DNA of 64,000 nucleotides from Quercus robur (lineage: Eukaryota > Streptophyta > Magnoliopsida > Fagales > Fagaceae), in NCBI RefSeq assembly GCF_932294415.1, contig NC_065536.1, forward strand, positions 46,287,854 through 46,351,853, in the 5' to 3' direction. This document shows positions 36,736-48,654 of this stretch, piece after piece; position 1 is the first letter of the stretch; each line of letters begins with the position of its first letter. The notes beneath the pieces are model-generated. The model did not search any database. It was given only the letters and a program-made list of their open reading frames with translations, and was not told where the DNA came from. The position numbers and the translations under genes are program-made.

Positions 36736-38592
36736 TAGATAATTTAAGCAAGAATAAGCTTAGGAAAAGAAATATTCCCGTCTCAAAATATTTGAAAGTT
36801 TACAAAATGCCATGTGTTTTAATGAAACAAAATATACATAACAATATTCCAAAAATACTGTTAGGTGAACCATGTGTGCTTGGAAATACTCTGCACTCAT
36901 ACCCATCACTTGACTTTCAGCATTTTATGAAGATTATGTTTATTTTGATTCTTAAAATCTGTGTCATTTTCAAACTTTCATCTATTGTGGGACAAAGGGG
37001 ATATAAAGTCTGAAATCCTTGAATTGGTGCAAAATTCTAGATCAGCTATATTTATTAGGTTTTTAAGTAGCAGAAGCAAATTTCTTTCAGAAATGAACGG
37101 TGAGTGATGCATTCATCTAGGTCAGTCATGATAAACTGTTAGGGAATCCAAATAAAAGTATTAATACTTTGGTTTGGGGGGGGGGGGGGATGATGGAGGC
37201 TCTCAACGGATCTTGAATCTGGATTATTTTAGGGAGAAAAGAACTTGCAAAAACCAAATAAGAAAACCATACCAGGTCACACATATTGAAGTATAAACAG
37301 TAGACCACACTAGGAGTATAACCAAAGGTCTTATGAATTACAGAAAAATATTTTATATATAAGACCACAAGACAAGAAAGCAAAGTGAGCACAAACAACA
37401 AACAAGTCATACCTTCACACCTTGTCTAGTACATCTTGTTAGACAAAATCATGACCCATTCTTCACATTGGACATCACAGCTGCAAATAAAATAATGGTG
37501 TAAGCCTTTAAAATTGCATCAGAATCAGGTTCTAGCACCCATCACTGTGAACTCTTGTAAAAATAGGACAAAAGAGCAAACTTTGATCCTTGATACAGTG
37601 ATGCAGCACATGCAAACTAGCAAAACTTGACTGCATAAAAATTCAAACGTAGTGTTCTAGACAAACACAAATACACTAAAATCAGTTCCAACTTATTGAT
37701 GATGCTGGAAATTTTCACTTCATTAGACGGTGGGCCCCTTACAACTCTAAAACACAATAGGATCAAACTATAGCTATATTAAGAGCCAACTGTCATAAAG
37801 CCAATTTACTTATTGTACTTAAAGGTTTTAGTCTCTGGTTGGGGCTTTCTTCCCTTACAATGACAACTAGTATTCAAACAAGTATATTCCTTCAATTTAA
37901 AATCCCAAGTTACTGGTATTGTTGTAATAATGGCAAATGTCACTGCCAATAACTTCACTTGCAAATATCGCAGGTCAAAGTCCTTCCTAGATATCAATAA
38001 AAAGGTAGGACCGTTATATGAGAAACAAAACCAGGAGAGGAGTCCAATAACCAAATCTCAGTCTATTTAACTTCAAGTGCATAGACCATAACTCAATAGA
38101 TAGAGTAGACAACCAAATTAGGAAGTATATGTACAAAAGAGATGATTACCCAACATATAAAACAATACAAGAGATATGATTCCCAACATATAATACAATT
38201 TTTGAGACAGAATGTCATCAATACTCATTCATGAACTCCATATGTCACTGGTCTACACATGAGTAATTGAAAATACATTACTAAGTCTTATAATCAGAAA
38301 TTAACTCACTTCTTTGCATTATTAAGAGACTGCTATTTTTCCCCTTTTTGGCTCTTTTGCTTCTCTAGTGTTTCCTACTAACCCAACATAGAGTAGTCAA
38401 ATAACTGCAGATCAATAATCAAATGGTTGTGGCAAAGCACTATTATTCTACATGATAAAGGATGCAGAATTACCTAGAAGACAGCAAGTTCTTGCCTGCT
38501 TCTTACCAATGAACCTCTGTAATTATGAACCTCCATGAAGAAATACAAACCTCGGTCTTTCAAGAAAGGTAGATCTTGTTAAAGACCTACAC
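36736..38592. other. sequence downstream of the PPR gene, no other gene seen
   Basis: This lies 3' of the minus-strand PPR gene and presumably includes its 3' UTR near 38592. It holds a poly-G run at 37177-37189. No frame with a recognisable domain was found. Confidence 0.5.
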
Positions 38593-41094
38593 TCACCAAT
38601 AATCACCACAACAGCAAACCCCATCCTTAAAATGATGGAACCGATTCATGTCTCTGATAATTATATCTCGCTGCACAACCTTTGATATTAACTTCATTGC
38701 AGCATGACAATCCACACATATTCGGAGGTTTTTAATGATACGAATAGGGCTCCCGGATGGCATTTTTATTAGCCCATAAGCAAGAGCTAATCTTTCACTA
38801 TGTACCCATAAGAGATGCTCCTTTTCATCATCATCCACATCAACCAAAACTGCATTATGGTTAGGAACATATCCTGCCTTCCTAGTTTTCATTTTCAAAG
38901 ATTCCAGCATCCCATTAATTAGTTTCATTTCAGGATGTGAAGTATCTCCAACAGTGAAATAATGAACTATTCCCTGGTTCTCAATCCAACTGAGACCTGG
39001 TTCCTTCTTTACCCCTCTCCTCTTCATGTTTTTCCTAACTGAGGCAACATTTCCCCACCTCCTTGCAGTGGCATATATATTTGACAATAACACATGGGTT
39101 GCTTCATCTTGGGGTTCCATTTCAAAGACACGCTGTGCAGAAATTCTACCAAGCTCAACATCATTATGGATAACACAAGCCCCAAGCAAAGCACGCCAAA
39201 CCATAACACTAGGCTCAAATGGGATTTCCTTAATCAACTTGAAAGCCTTATCAAGATGTCCTGATCTCCCTAGAAGCCAGACCAAACAAGTATAGTGCTC
39301 TATACATGGTTCGATGCCATAATCCTGCACCATAGAATTAAAATAAGCTTGTCCTTGATCTAGCAGCCCAGCATTGCTACAAGCTGACAGAACGCCAACA
39401 AAAGTTAACTTGTTTGGTTTACACTTCATATCCTGCATCATTTCAAAAAAATTTAGAGCCTCCCTACCCAAACCATGCATAGAATATCCTGAGATCATAG
39501 CGTTCCATGAAACTTCATCTCGTTCATTCAATGTGTCAAATATAGTACGGGCATCCTTAATGCTCCCACACTTAGCATACATATCTATTAAAGCATTACC
39601 AACAACAATATTCTTGTTATAAATGGTTTTGACTGTCAAGGAATGGATCTGGACTCCCAGATCCATGGCTGCCAGACTAGCACAAGCTCGAAGTACACTA
39701 GAGTATGTCACTTCTGTCGCACACACTTGGTATTCAAGCATATCTAAAAATAACTTGAGTGCCTTCTCCCCATCACCTGACTGCACGTAGCCAACAATCA
39801 TAGTGTTCCAAGTAACATCATTTCTGTTTGGCGATTCCAAAAATAGATCCATAGAGTCCTCCATCCTCAAACACTTAGCATAGACATCCATGAGGGCATT
39901 GTAAACAAACACATCTGAGTTGAGACCAACTTTGAGTACATGAGAATGGATTTGCTTCCCCAAATCTAAACCTTTCATAGTTGCACAAGCTTGCAGAAGA
40001 CTAGCAAATGTAAACTGATTAGGTACAACAAAAGCTTGCCTCATTTGACAAAACAATTCCACAGCTTCTTCACACCGATCACTTTGAGCATAACGTGCAA
40101 TCATGAAACTCCAAGGAATCACGTCTTTCTTAGGGATCTCCTCAAATGCCTGCTGAGCATCATCAATGTCTCCAGACTTCGTGTACAGTTCAAGTAATGC
40201 AACACCCACATAAAGATCCTGTTCATAGCGAGTTTTCAATGCACACCCATGAACACCCTTTGCCGCACTAAAAGCCTCCAGTCCAAGACAGGCCTTGAGC
40301 ACACCAGCTAAAGTAAAATTATTTGGCTTGAACCCAATTATCCTCATTTGAGAAAAGGCTCCTAATGCCTCTTCAAAACAACCATTCTCAGAATAACAAG
40401 CTACCATCCCGGTCCAAGAAACCATATCCTTACAAACAATCCCATCAAAAATTTCACTAGCATTATCAACTTGCCCACAAACAGAATAAGCATCAATAAG
40501 AGCAGTCCCAACAAATGCATTAGAGTCATGACCAAGCTTACAAACACAAGCATGAAGTGTCCAACCTAGCTCACCCCATCCCATACTCGCAAGCAACTTC
40601 AAAATAGCAGAAAAAACAAAAGGGTTAAGCTCGTGACCCTCTCTATGTAACCTGGCAAACAACTCCACACCCTCAACGAATCGCAAGGACTGCGCGTATC
40701 CCTGAATTAACGTAACAAATGAGATCGTGTTTCTCTCAGGCATTTCGTCGAACAGTTTAATAGCATCACACAACAACTCGGATTTCACATACATGTTGAG
40801 AAGAATGTTGTATCCGAACAAGTCTAAACAGCCACCTCTTTTCAGAATCTCAGAGTGGAGAGCCTTCCCTGAAGTTGGGTCACCGTTTTGGACACAATCT
40901 TGAAGCATAGTGGCGTATGCGTGAGAGTTGAACTCTGAGCTTGGAAGCTCCATACAAGTCGTGCATTGCTGGGTCAAATGGGCCACTTGGGCTGAGAAAT
41001 AACGTTGTGAGAAGCATATCCAAGCGTTGGATTTTCTGCAATGTGTTAAGAAATTTATACAAGGCAGAGTTCTGTAACAAAACAATCTGATCAT
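38593..41094 (-). CDS. DYW-type pentatricopeptide repeat protein, probable mitochondrial RNA-editing factor
   Basis: An intact single-exon gene of 833 residues. PPR proteins of the PLS-DYW class bind specific organelle transcripts and direct C-to-U editing; the DYW domain is the cytidine deaminase. The N-terminus (residues 1 to about 36, ending RYFSAQ) is arginine-containing and non-acidic, as in a mitochondrial presequence. Tandem PPR motifs run from about residue 57 to about 640, with typical NALIDMYAKCG and VSWNAMISGY signatures. E and E+ motifs follow, then a complete DYW domain. The zinc-binding catalytic signature is intact: HSE at 765-767, CVDCH at 793-797, HHF, and CCCGDYW at the very end. 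The first ATG is used because it gives the presequence and a full-length frame. Layout and sequence recall Arabidopsis At5g13230 (822 residues) from memory; orthology was not tested. The editing target is unknown. It is the only intact protein gene in the window. Confidence 0.96.
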   Translation of the reverse strand: MIRLFCYRTLPCINFLTHCRKSNAWICFSQRYFSAQVAHLTQQCTTCMELPSSEFNSHAYATMLQDCVQNGDPTSGKALHSEILKRGGCLDLFGYNILLNMYVKSELLCDAIKLFDEMPERNTISFVTLIQGYAQSLRFVEGVELFARLHREGHELNPFVFSAILKLLASMGWGELGWTLHACVCKLGHDSNAFVGTALIDAYSVCGQVDNASEIFDGIVCKDMVSWTGMVACYSENGCFEEALGAFSQMRIIGFKPNNFTLAGVLKACLGLEAFSAAKGVHGCALKTRYEQDLYVGVALLELYTKSGDIDDAQQAFEEIPKKDVIPWSFMIARYAQSDRCEEAVELFCQMRQAFVVPNQFTFASLLQACATMKGLDLGKQIHSHVLKVGLNSDVFVYNALMDVYAKCLRMEDSMDLFLESPNRNDVTWNTMIVGYVQSGDGEKALKLFLDMLEYQVCATEVTYSSVLRACASLAAMDLGVQIHSLTVKTIYNKNIVVGNALIDMYAKCGSIKDARTIFDTLNERDEVSWNAMISGYSMHGLGREALNFFEMMQDMKCKPNKLTFVGVLSACSNAGLLDQGQAYFNSMVQDYGIEPCIEHYTCLVWLLGRSGHLDKAFKLIKEIPFEPSVMVWRALLGACVIHNDVELGRISAQRVFEMEPQDEATHVLLSNIYATARRWGNVASVRKNMKRRGVKKEPGLSWIENQGIVHYFTVGDTSHPEMKLINGMLESLKMKTRKAGYVPNHNAVLVDVDDDEKEHLLWVHSERLALAYGLIKMPSGSPIRIIKNLRICVDCHAAMKLISKVVQRDIIIRDMNRFHHFKDGVCCCGDYW

Positions 41095-41230
41095 GCGCCT
41101 TGGAGATTTGGGGTTGGATTCTCAATCTCACAAATTCGAATCTAAAATTTCTAAAAAATAGTAGAAGAAAACATATGAATAAATAACAATAGCAGACCAT
41201 ATGGATGGTATCCTTTTGGCAAAGGTTAAA

Positions 41231-41422
41231 GAGTAATGATTTAGATACAAACTATTTTACAATATTTTTACAAACTGCTTATGTAACTTTAATATTTTCT
41301 AAATAGTTATTGGAAGTAAAAATATGATGTTAGTGATTGGCCCATATTAGAACTGGTAAGAATTTGCTACATCAACAGTTTGTAAAAATATTATAAAATA
41401 GTTTGTGTCTGTAGCATTACTC
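41231..41422. mobile_element. Mutator-type MITE, 192 bp, in the PPR promoter region
   Basis: Terminal inverted repeats of about 47 bp begin GAGTAATGATTTAGATACAA and end in the complementary ...GTAGCATTACTC, with a few mismatches. The element is flanked by a perfect 9-bp direct repeat, AAGGTTAAA (41222-41230 and 41423-41431). A 9-bp target duplication is characteristic of Mutator-like elements. It lies 136 bp upstream of the PPR start codon, so it may lie in or alter the promoter. A weaker relative is at about 54413-54575. Confidence 0.93.
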
Positions 41423-41893
41423 AAGGTTAAAATGGAGCTTCAAAATCAAAGTTGTAAAACCTAAGGTGCTTTATTAGAAAATTGAATCAAACATAAATGA
41501 TCATTATGAAAATTTTGAGAGGAAAAAGGTCAATATGTAATGAATCAAACATGAAAGAACAAAATAAAGCGTAATTTCCCCAATAAAAATCTTATAATAT
41601 AACAAAATGAAAACAATTAAACCTTATAAAATTGGACCGAACCCAATAACTTGACTTTAACTCAGAGAAAAATATTCAACCTAACATGGGATTAGGGGTG
41701 TATATGGGTTGGGTTAAGGGGATTTTTGACCCAACCCACCATGGTGGGTCAAAAAAAATTCAACTCAACCCAACTCATCACATAAGTCCAACTCAACCCA
41801 CATGGATCAGGTTAGGTAGGGTTGAACCCATAGGTTGAACAAATTTTTTTTTATTAATATTAAATTGAGTAGAAAAAAAATATAAATATAAAT

Positions 41894-42689
41894 TGTGGGG
41901 CCAAAGAATTTGACAACCCCAGCCCACTTCATACTAAGCCCAAGGCCCATGTCGAGAAGGAAGAAATGGCCAAGTACAAACAAAGAAAGCCCAAATAACC
42001 TAGAAACATTGCCGAGGATGACCCTGTTCTCGGCATCCCAAATCCCAGGAGTAAAGAACGGCACACCGTCAAAGGCAGCCTCCCAGAGCGCCCCCAGAAA
42101 AAGGACAAGTATAGTAGGACACCCATGGGGTATGGTGTATGAGCAATTCAAGGAGAAACTGTCACTTCCGTATTGAATGCACCCAACTAACGTTCTGGCC
42201 GCATTGATGAGGAAATGACCCCTGAATAGTGCGGCCTTCGTTGCCGCAACTCACATAGAGTTTGGGAAGGTGGTTGATGGGATGAGCACTCGAGTGATGA
42301 CCTGCATGATCAACAGATGGAGGACCAAGATCAATTGGAAAGAGATATATAATGAGAGGGATCCTCCAAGAATAGGGATCGAAAAAAAAAGGGCAGGAGA
42401 AAAGAAAAATGAGAAGACGATAGCAATCTGCATGATCTTGGAAACCTTTGTAACCTAGTACTGAAGGAAGAAGAAGAACACTAAGTTCCTCGAACGAAAC
42501 GCCCGAGGATAAAATTTCATGCTTTAACCCATATCCTTGTTACTCAATTCATATATAACCGCGTCTAGTTATTGTAGTCCAGACTAAAACCTAGTTCTTA
42601 AACTCATTCTCTACAAATTTATTGTATTGGGCTAGTTGGGCTTGAGACCATTCATCCAACAGTAGAAGTACTCGACCCCAGTCCCTACA
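41894..42689 (+). repeat. 5' LTR of the Ty3 element
   Basis: It begins TGTGGGGCC and ends CCCTACA, i.e. the TG...CA form, 796 bp. It contains TATATAA near 42550 as a possible core promoter. It is partnered with 52264-53058. Confidence 0.95.
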
Positions 42690-42690
42690 A

Positions 42691-42708
42691 TTGGCACCGC
42701 CTGTAGGA
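42691..42708 (+). promoter_or_regulatory. primer-binding site of the Ty3 element
   Basis: TTGGCACCGCCTGTAGGA starts two bases after the 5' LTR. The TGGCRCCG core is the form seen at many plant Tat/Athila-type elements and is usually assigned to a tRNA other than initiator Met. I have not verified the tRNA. Confidence 0.7.
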
Positions 42709-42742
42709 AAAACTTGTGTGTTAGTAAGGGCAACAATTAGGC

Positions 42743-44050
42743 ATGGTAGGATCAGGCTCTTATCAAACAGGCTCTCATCAGCCCGAACCAGCCAAATCCC
42801 AACAACAAGGTAACTTTCTTAACACTGAACGTGATCAAAATAAAGAGAATGGAAGGTTTCGAGAGGGAAGTGTAAACACCACTCAAACCAGCAAAGCTAC
42901 TCTCACGCGAGCAATCACGTGCTTTAGAGACAAAATAACAACCGGGCCCCGCAACCAGAAGAAGTTAGGAGCCATATATCTCAGAAACAGAACGATAAGT
43001 GGGCCATGCAGCCAGAGATAGACGATTTGAAAAGAAAGCTGCATCATGCACAGCAAAGGCGATCTCGTTCTAGGCCTGACATGCCCTCCGACGATGAAAG
43101 TGACGATGACTATAGACAAAGATCGAGGACTCCCCCAAGTAAGACCTTTTCTCATGAAGAAGAGCACTACCGGAGGCGTAGGCACAAAAGCCCATCTCCT
43201 AGGGGCTTGGGAAACGATGCCATGAGCAGGGCATTGGATCAACTCTCCAAGTCGCCTTTCACGCATCACATAGAAGGGGCTACACTTCTTCGACGGTTCC
43301 AGCAGCCAACCTTCACCATTTACAACGGTAAAACAGACCCTGTGGAGCATGTGAGCCAGTTCAACCAAAGGATGGCTGTCCATTCTAAAAATGAGGCGCT
43401 GATGTGCAAGGTTTTCCCATCTAGTTTGGGACCAGTGGCGATGAGGTGGTTTAATAACCTAAAGACAAATTCCATAGGTTCGTATAGGCAGCTAACCCAA
43501 GCTTTTGGCTCCCACTTCGTTACAAACAGCAGAGCTCCTTGGCCTTTAAGTGCTTTGTTGTCGCTATTCATGCAAGATGGAGAAACCCTAAAGGCCTACT
43601 CTGACAGATATTGGGAGACGTACAATGAAATGAAAGACAATTTTGACGATGTCGCCATTATCGTCTTCAAAAATAGTCACCCAGCCGATCACGGCTTGAG
43701 AAAGTCTCTGACTGGCAAGCCCGCCACCAGTATGCGCCAACTGATGGATCGGATCGATAAATATAAACTAGTGGAGGAAGACCAGTTGCAGGGTAAAGGA
43801 AAAGAGAAGGTTATCCCTTAGGGGAGGAGGGATTTCAGGTTGGATCGGTCTAACGACAACCGCCCAAGGAGAGATTTCGCAGGGCAACCCGGAACAGCCA
43901 ACACACAGACTGTCAATACTGTATTCTGAGAACCAGTACATCGAGTGTTGGAGAAAATCAAGAACGAGCCATACTTTAGATGGCCGAATAAGATGGCGGG
44001 AGAGTCCTCGAGGCGTGATCAGAACTTTTATTGCCAATACCACCAAGACC
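42743..44050 (+). pseudogene. gag of the Ty3 element, broken
   Basis: Encodes the capsid/nucleocapsid polyprotein in intact elements. The frame starts at the ATG at 42743, shifts near 42960, and continues as a 271-codon frame (43006-43821). That frame holds an arginine/serine-rich segment and the Ty3 gag domain (FTIYNGKTDPVEHVSQFNQR through AMRWFNNL to the DRYWETYNEM region). A TAG at 43819 and a TGA at 43927 interrupt it. The sequence after the stops carries a partial knuckle-like CQYHQDHG near 44029-44050, where it shifts again into the pol frame. The stops fit CAG-to-TAG and CGA-to-TGA changes. Confidence 0.85.
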
Positions 44051-47000
44051 ACGGAGAACTGCAGGAACCTCTGGAACTACCTGGACCAACTAGTCCGGGA
44101 AGGAAAGCTAAAGCACCTTCTGCATCATTCCAGTAGTCATCAAGGCCAGGCCCATCAAGAAGCCGAGAGGGATGCTGCCCTAAGGCCACCCGCAGGGATG
44201 ATCAATGTAATTGTGGCTGCACCAGGAAGAACAGGCACGCGCCCTTCACGAGTGTTATCGGTAGCTCAACTGCCTGCCGAGGAGTCCCAGCCAGGGCCGA
44301 AGAGGGCCAGAATGAACTTTCGTCCCGTCTTGAGTTTTTCAGAAGAGGATAAGGTCGGAACCATCCAGCCCCATGACGATGTGCTATTGATCACTCTCAA
44401 AATCGGGGACTACGATGTGAAAAGAGTGATGGTGGATGTTAGCAGTGCGGCCGAGGTTATGTACCCTGACCTCTACAAAGGGCTGGGGTTAAAACCAAAA
44501 GATTTGATACCCTATAACTCTCCTCTGATGAGCTTCAACGGGAAGCTTGTCATTCCAAAAAGCATGATTAGGCTACCCATTCAGACCGGCCCAGAGATAG
44601 TAGAGGTGAACTTTATCGTGGTGGACACTTACTCTCCCTATACAGCCATCGTCAATAGGCCCTGGCTCCATACCTTAGGGGCCGTTGCCTCCTCTTTGCA
44701 TCAAAAGGTGAAATTCCCGTCAAGAGACCAAGTTTTTGAAATCCGTGGTTGCCAATCCACGGCAAGGCAATGTGTGGTGGCTACTGTCTCACATCGGCTC
44801 AATGTGGAATCCTCAGCCTCTGCTAAAAAGAATTTATAGTAATCAAGAGCCCCGGTTTAGCCTCCTGACACAACTGCCGAGGAGGCGAAATGCGAAGATT
44901 TGGAGGAGATGGTTATTGGTGTTGACCTGGAGAAATTCTTTCGGGTAAGGGCTCAGCTGCCTCTTCAAGAGAAGGAGGAGCTGATTAAGTTTCTCAAAAG
45001 AAATATTGATGTATTTACATGGGATGCCTGCGATGCTCCCGGGATTGACCCAACCTTCATCTGTCATCATCTCAATGTCAACCTGACCATCACTCCCAAG
45101 AAGCAACCACCCCGTCGCCCGTCAAGAGAGCATGCCGATGCGATTAGGGACAAAGTGGGGAAGTTTAAGCGTGCTGGGGCTATCAAAGAGGTCTTTTACC
45201 CCGAATGGTTAGCCAACACCTTGGTGGTCAAGAAGAAAAGTGGGAAATGGCGGGTTTGTGTGGACTTCACGGACCTAAATAAAGCGTGCCCAAAACACCC
45301 GTTCCCTATGCCTCGGATAGACCAGCTAGTGGATGCGACAGCAGGCCATCCCCGGATGAGCTTCTTAGATGCCTTTCAAGGCTATCATCAGATAACACTA
45401 GCGCTGGAGGATCAGGAGAAAACAGCTTTCGTGACACCAACTGGGAACTACCACTACAAGGTAATGTCATTCGGTCTGAAGAACGTGAGATCCACTTATC
45501 AAAGGATGATGACAAGAATGTTCGAGCTGCAGTTGGGCAAGAGCATCGAAATCTATGTCGATGATATGGTGGTGAAGAGTAAAGTGGTGTCCGAGCATTT
45601 AGGGGACCTCGGCAGCACCTTTGGTGTCTTAAGGAAGCATAAGTTGCGCCTAAATGCTTCCAAATGCTCATTTGGCATGGGATCAGGCAAGTTTTTGGGC
45701 TATATGGTTACTCATAGGGGAATTGAGGTTAACCCCGACTAGATCAAGGCTATAAAAGATCTAAAACCACCGCAAAACGCAAAGGAGGTCCAAAAACTTA
45801 CTGGGATGATCACAGCCCTTAATCGATTCATTTCCAGGTCAACGGATAGATGTAGACCGTTCTATCTCTTGATCAACAAGTGGAAGGGGTTTGAGTGGTC
45901 CGAGGACTGTATTGTGGCCTTCCAACAACTCAAGGAATACCTATCCCGGCCACCTATCATGTCTAGTCCCGAGGCCGATGAAGTTCTATACGCATATATT
46001 GCTGTGACCCCCCATGCTGTGAGCTTGTTGCTAATACGGGATGACAATGGCCTTCAAAAGGCAGTCTATTACGTGAGCAAGTCGCTGCATGAAGTTGAGG
46101 TCAGATACCTACCCCTGGAGAAGGCCATACTGGCTGTAGTCCACGCTACGCAAAAGCTTCCCCATTATTTCCAAGCCCACACAGTGGTTATTCTAACCCA
46201 ACTACCCTTGAAGTCTGTGCTTCAGACCGCTGATTACACTGGAAGGATTGCCATATAGAGCACAATTCTGGGAGCTTTTAACATCAAGTACATGCCTCGA
46301 ACCTCCATAAAGGGCCAGGTCCTAACTAACTTGGTGGCCGAGTTTGCTGAACCACCAGTAGAGATATTAGCAAAGGAGCGGAACATGGATAGAAAATCGG
46401 TTGGAGTTATCTCTACGCCAGGACCCCCATGTTGGAAGGTGTACGTTGATGGCGCAGCAAATCAAAGGGGGTCCGGAGTGGGGCTAGTCCTAATATCTCC
46501 TGAGAAGACTATCATAGAGAAATCCCTAAGACTCGGGTTCTCGGCCACGAACAACGAAGCCGAGTACGAGGCCTTGCTACAAGGAATTGCCATGGTGCAG
46601 AAAATGGGAGGAAAAGCAGTGGAGATGTTCTCAGACTCGAGACTAGTAGTAGGCCAGGTAAAAGGAGAGTTCGAAGCCAGAGACGCGAGAATACAGGAGT
46701 ACTTAAGCTAGGTCAAACGCTTGCAGTTAGACTTCGATCTTTTCAGCCTGTCACACGTCTCCAAAAGTGGAAACACTCATGCAGATTCACTGGCCACGCT
46801 TGCTACCTCCTCGGCAGGGGGTCTGCCTTGAATTATTCCTGTCGAGCACCTGGATAGAGCAAATGAAGTAGCCAAAGGCATGGTCCATGTCCGTGAGGTT
46901 AGAGTGGGTCCTAGCTGGATGGACCCTATAGTGAGGTTCCTCAAAAATGATGTCCTACCCGATGAGAAATCAGAAGCTGAAAAAATACGAAGGAGAGCCC

Positions 47001-48154
47001 TTTGGTTCTAGTTGTCCGAGGACCACAAATTGTATAGGTGTTCCTATTCTGGGCCATATTTACTGTGTATTCACCCAGAAGCATCAAAGTTACTGCTTGA
47101 GGAGCTGCACGAAGGGATTTGTGGGAGTCACACAGGAGGAAGGTCTCTGTCGCACCGAGCCATTACCCAAGGATATTGGTGGCCAGGGATGCAGAAAGAA
47201 GCCTTGGAATACGTTAAGAAGTGTGACCAGTGCCAAAGGTTTGCCCCAAATATTCATCAGTCAGGCGGGGTCCTCAACCCTTTAACCAATCCATGGCAGT
47301 TCGCCCAGTGGGGCCTGGATATTGTAGGCCCTTTCCCAAAGGCAGCAGGAAATAAGAGATATCTGCTGGTCAGCACAGATTACTTCACCAAATGGGTTGA
47401 AGCTAAGCCATTGACAAATATCAAAGACGTGGATGCTAAGAAATTCATCTAGAGAAACATTGTCACCCGATTCGGGGTCCCTCGTACCCTCATTTCAGAT
47501 AATGGACTCCAATTTGACAGCAAGACCTTCAGAAGATACTGCTACGAACTAGGAATCACTAACAGGTACTTAACTCCAGCCTACCCTCAGGGAAATGGGC
47601 AGGCCGAGGCTGTCAACAAGGTCATAGTCAGTGGGTTTAAGAAGAGACTAGATGAAGCCAAGGCAAGATGGGTGGAAGAGCTGCCGCACGTCTTATGGAC
47701 TTATCGAACTACACCACGGCGATCAACAGGGGAGACACCTTTTGCCATGACCTATGGGGCCAAGGCTGTTATCCCTCTAGAGGCAAACTTCCCAACGCTA
47801 AGGACGAACTCCTTCACCCCGGACAACAATGATGAACTACTAGGGAAGAACCTAGACCTGATTGACGAACGAAGAGAAAAGGAAATGATCCAGTTGGCCT
47901 ATTACCACCAGAAGCTCAAGCAGGGACATGATGCCAATGTAAAGCTTAGACCGTTAGTGCCACGGGACTTAGTGCTGAGGAAAGTCGTGGGTGCTGCCAA
48001 GAACCCATCCTGGGAAAAGCTCGGACCCAATTGGGAAGGACCATACCGAATTACTTCAGTAGCAGGAATAGGAGCATACTACTTGGAAGACTTAGATGAA
48101 AAAGCTATACCTCGTCCATGGAATGTAAATAACCTGAAAAGGTATTATTATTAA
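44051..48154 (+). pseudogene. pol of the Ty3 element: protease, RT, two RNase H domains, integrase; broken
   Basis: One reading frame runs through about 4.1 kb with in-frame stops at 44837, 44840, 44858, 45740, 46256, 46709, 46829, 47009 and 47450. The domains in order are as follows. Protease is at about 44320-44800; its active site reads VDVSSAAEV, so the DTG/DSG motif is lost. Reverse transcriptase is at about 45190-45742, with CVDFTDLNKACPK and an intact YVDD. The Ty3 RNase H is at about 45806-46258. A second, archaeal-type RNase H is at about 46430-46830 (YVDGAA, NNEAEYEA, FSDSRLV, HADSLA). Integrase is at about 47010-48154, with an HHCC zinc finger (LHEGICGSH, CDQC) and catalytic D, D, E in GLDIVGPF, ISDNGLQF and NGQAEAVNK. 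At least five stops fit C-to-T or G-to-A changes of glutamine, arginine or tryptophan codons. Confidence 0.93.
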
Positions 48155-48224
48155 CAGAAGCATTTCTCTAGTTCAAATCTTAAGTCTTTCATGAGTGTAT
48201 GTCTTGCATTTTGGCAACCATCCA

Positions 48225-48535
48225 AGTACTAGACAAAACCAAGATCTTGCATGGTCCTCGGACTTAAACCTATGGGGAAACTAGCTACTTCAAGAAAAGT
48301 CCAAGTACTAGACAGAACCAAGGTCTTGCATAGTCCTCGGACTCATACCTATGAGGAAACTAGTTACTTCAAGAAAAGTCCAAGTATTAGACAGAACCAA
48401 GGTCTTGCATGGTCCTCGGACTCAAACCTATGGGGGAAACTAGCTACTTCAAAAAAAGTCCAAGTATTAAACAGAACTAAGGTCTTGCATGGTCCTCAGA
48501 CTCAAACCTATGGGGAAACTAGCTACTTCAAGTTT
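48225..48535 (+). repeat. about 79-bp tandem repeat between pol and the antisense gene
   Basis: Four units of 79-80 bp, each with CCAAGTACTAGACAGAACC, GGTCTTGCATGGTCCTCGGACT and GGGGAAACTAGCTACTTCAAG. Unit ends lie near 48300, 48379, 48459 and 48535. Tandem repeats at this position are common in Tat elements. The repeat creates a spurious 134-codon frame. Confidence 0.9.
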
Positions 48536-48654
48536 CGCAAGAGTTGTGAACATGGCCTAAGTGCGCGCTCGGTACCTTGGATCATAGACTTGGCCCCTGC
48601 CCCCAAAAATGTGGGTAGACATAAACTAAGTGTCCCCTTAATGCCGATGAGTTA

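Noticed and set aside
40880..41200. 106-codon minus-strand frame overlapping the PPR start
   Set aside because: It overlaps the PPR coding region in another frame and has no recognisable domain; the PPR frame is clearly the real one.
42883..43383. 166-codon minus-strand frame opposite gag
   Set aside because: Shadow of the gag frame; the true antisense gene of this element lies at 49123-51708.
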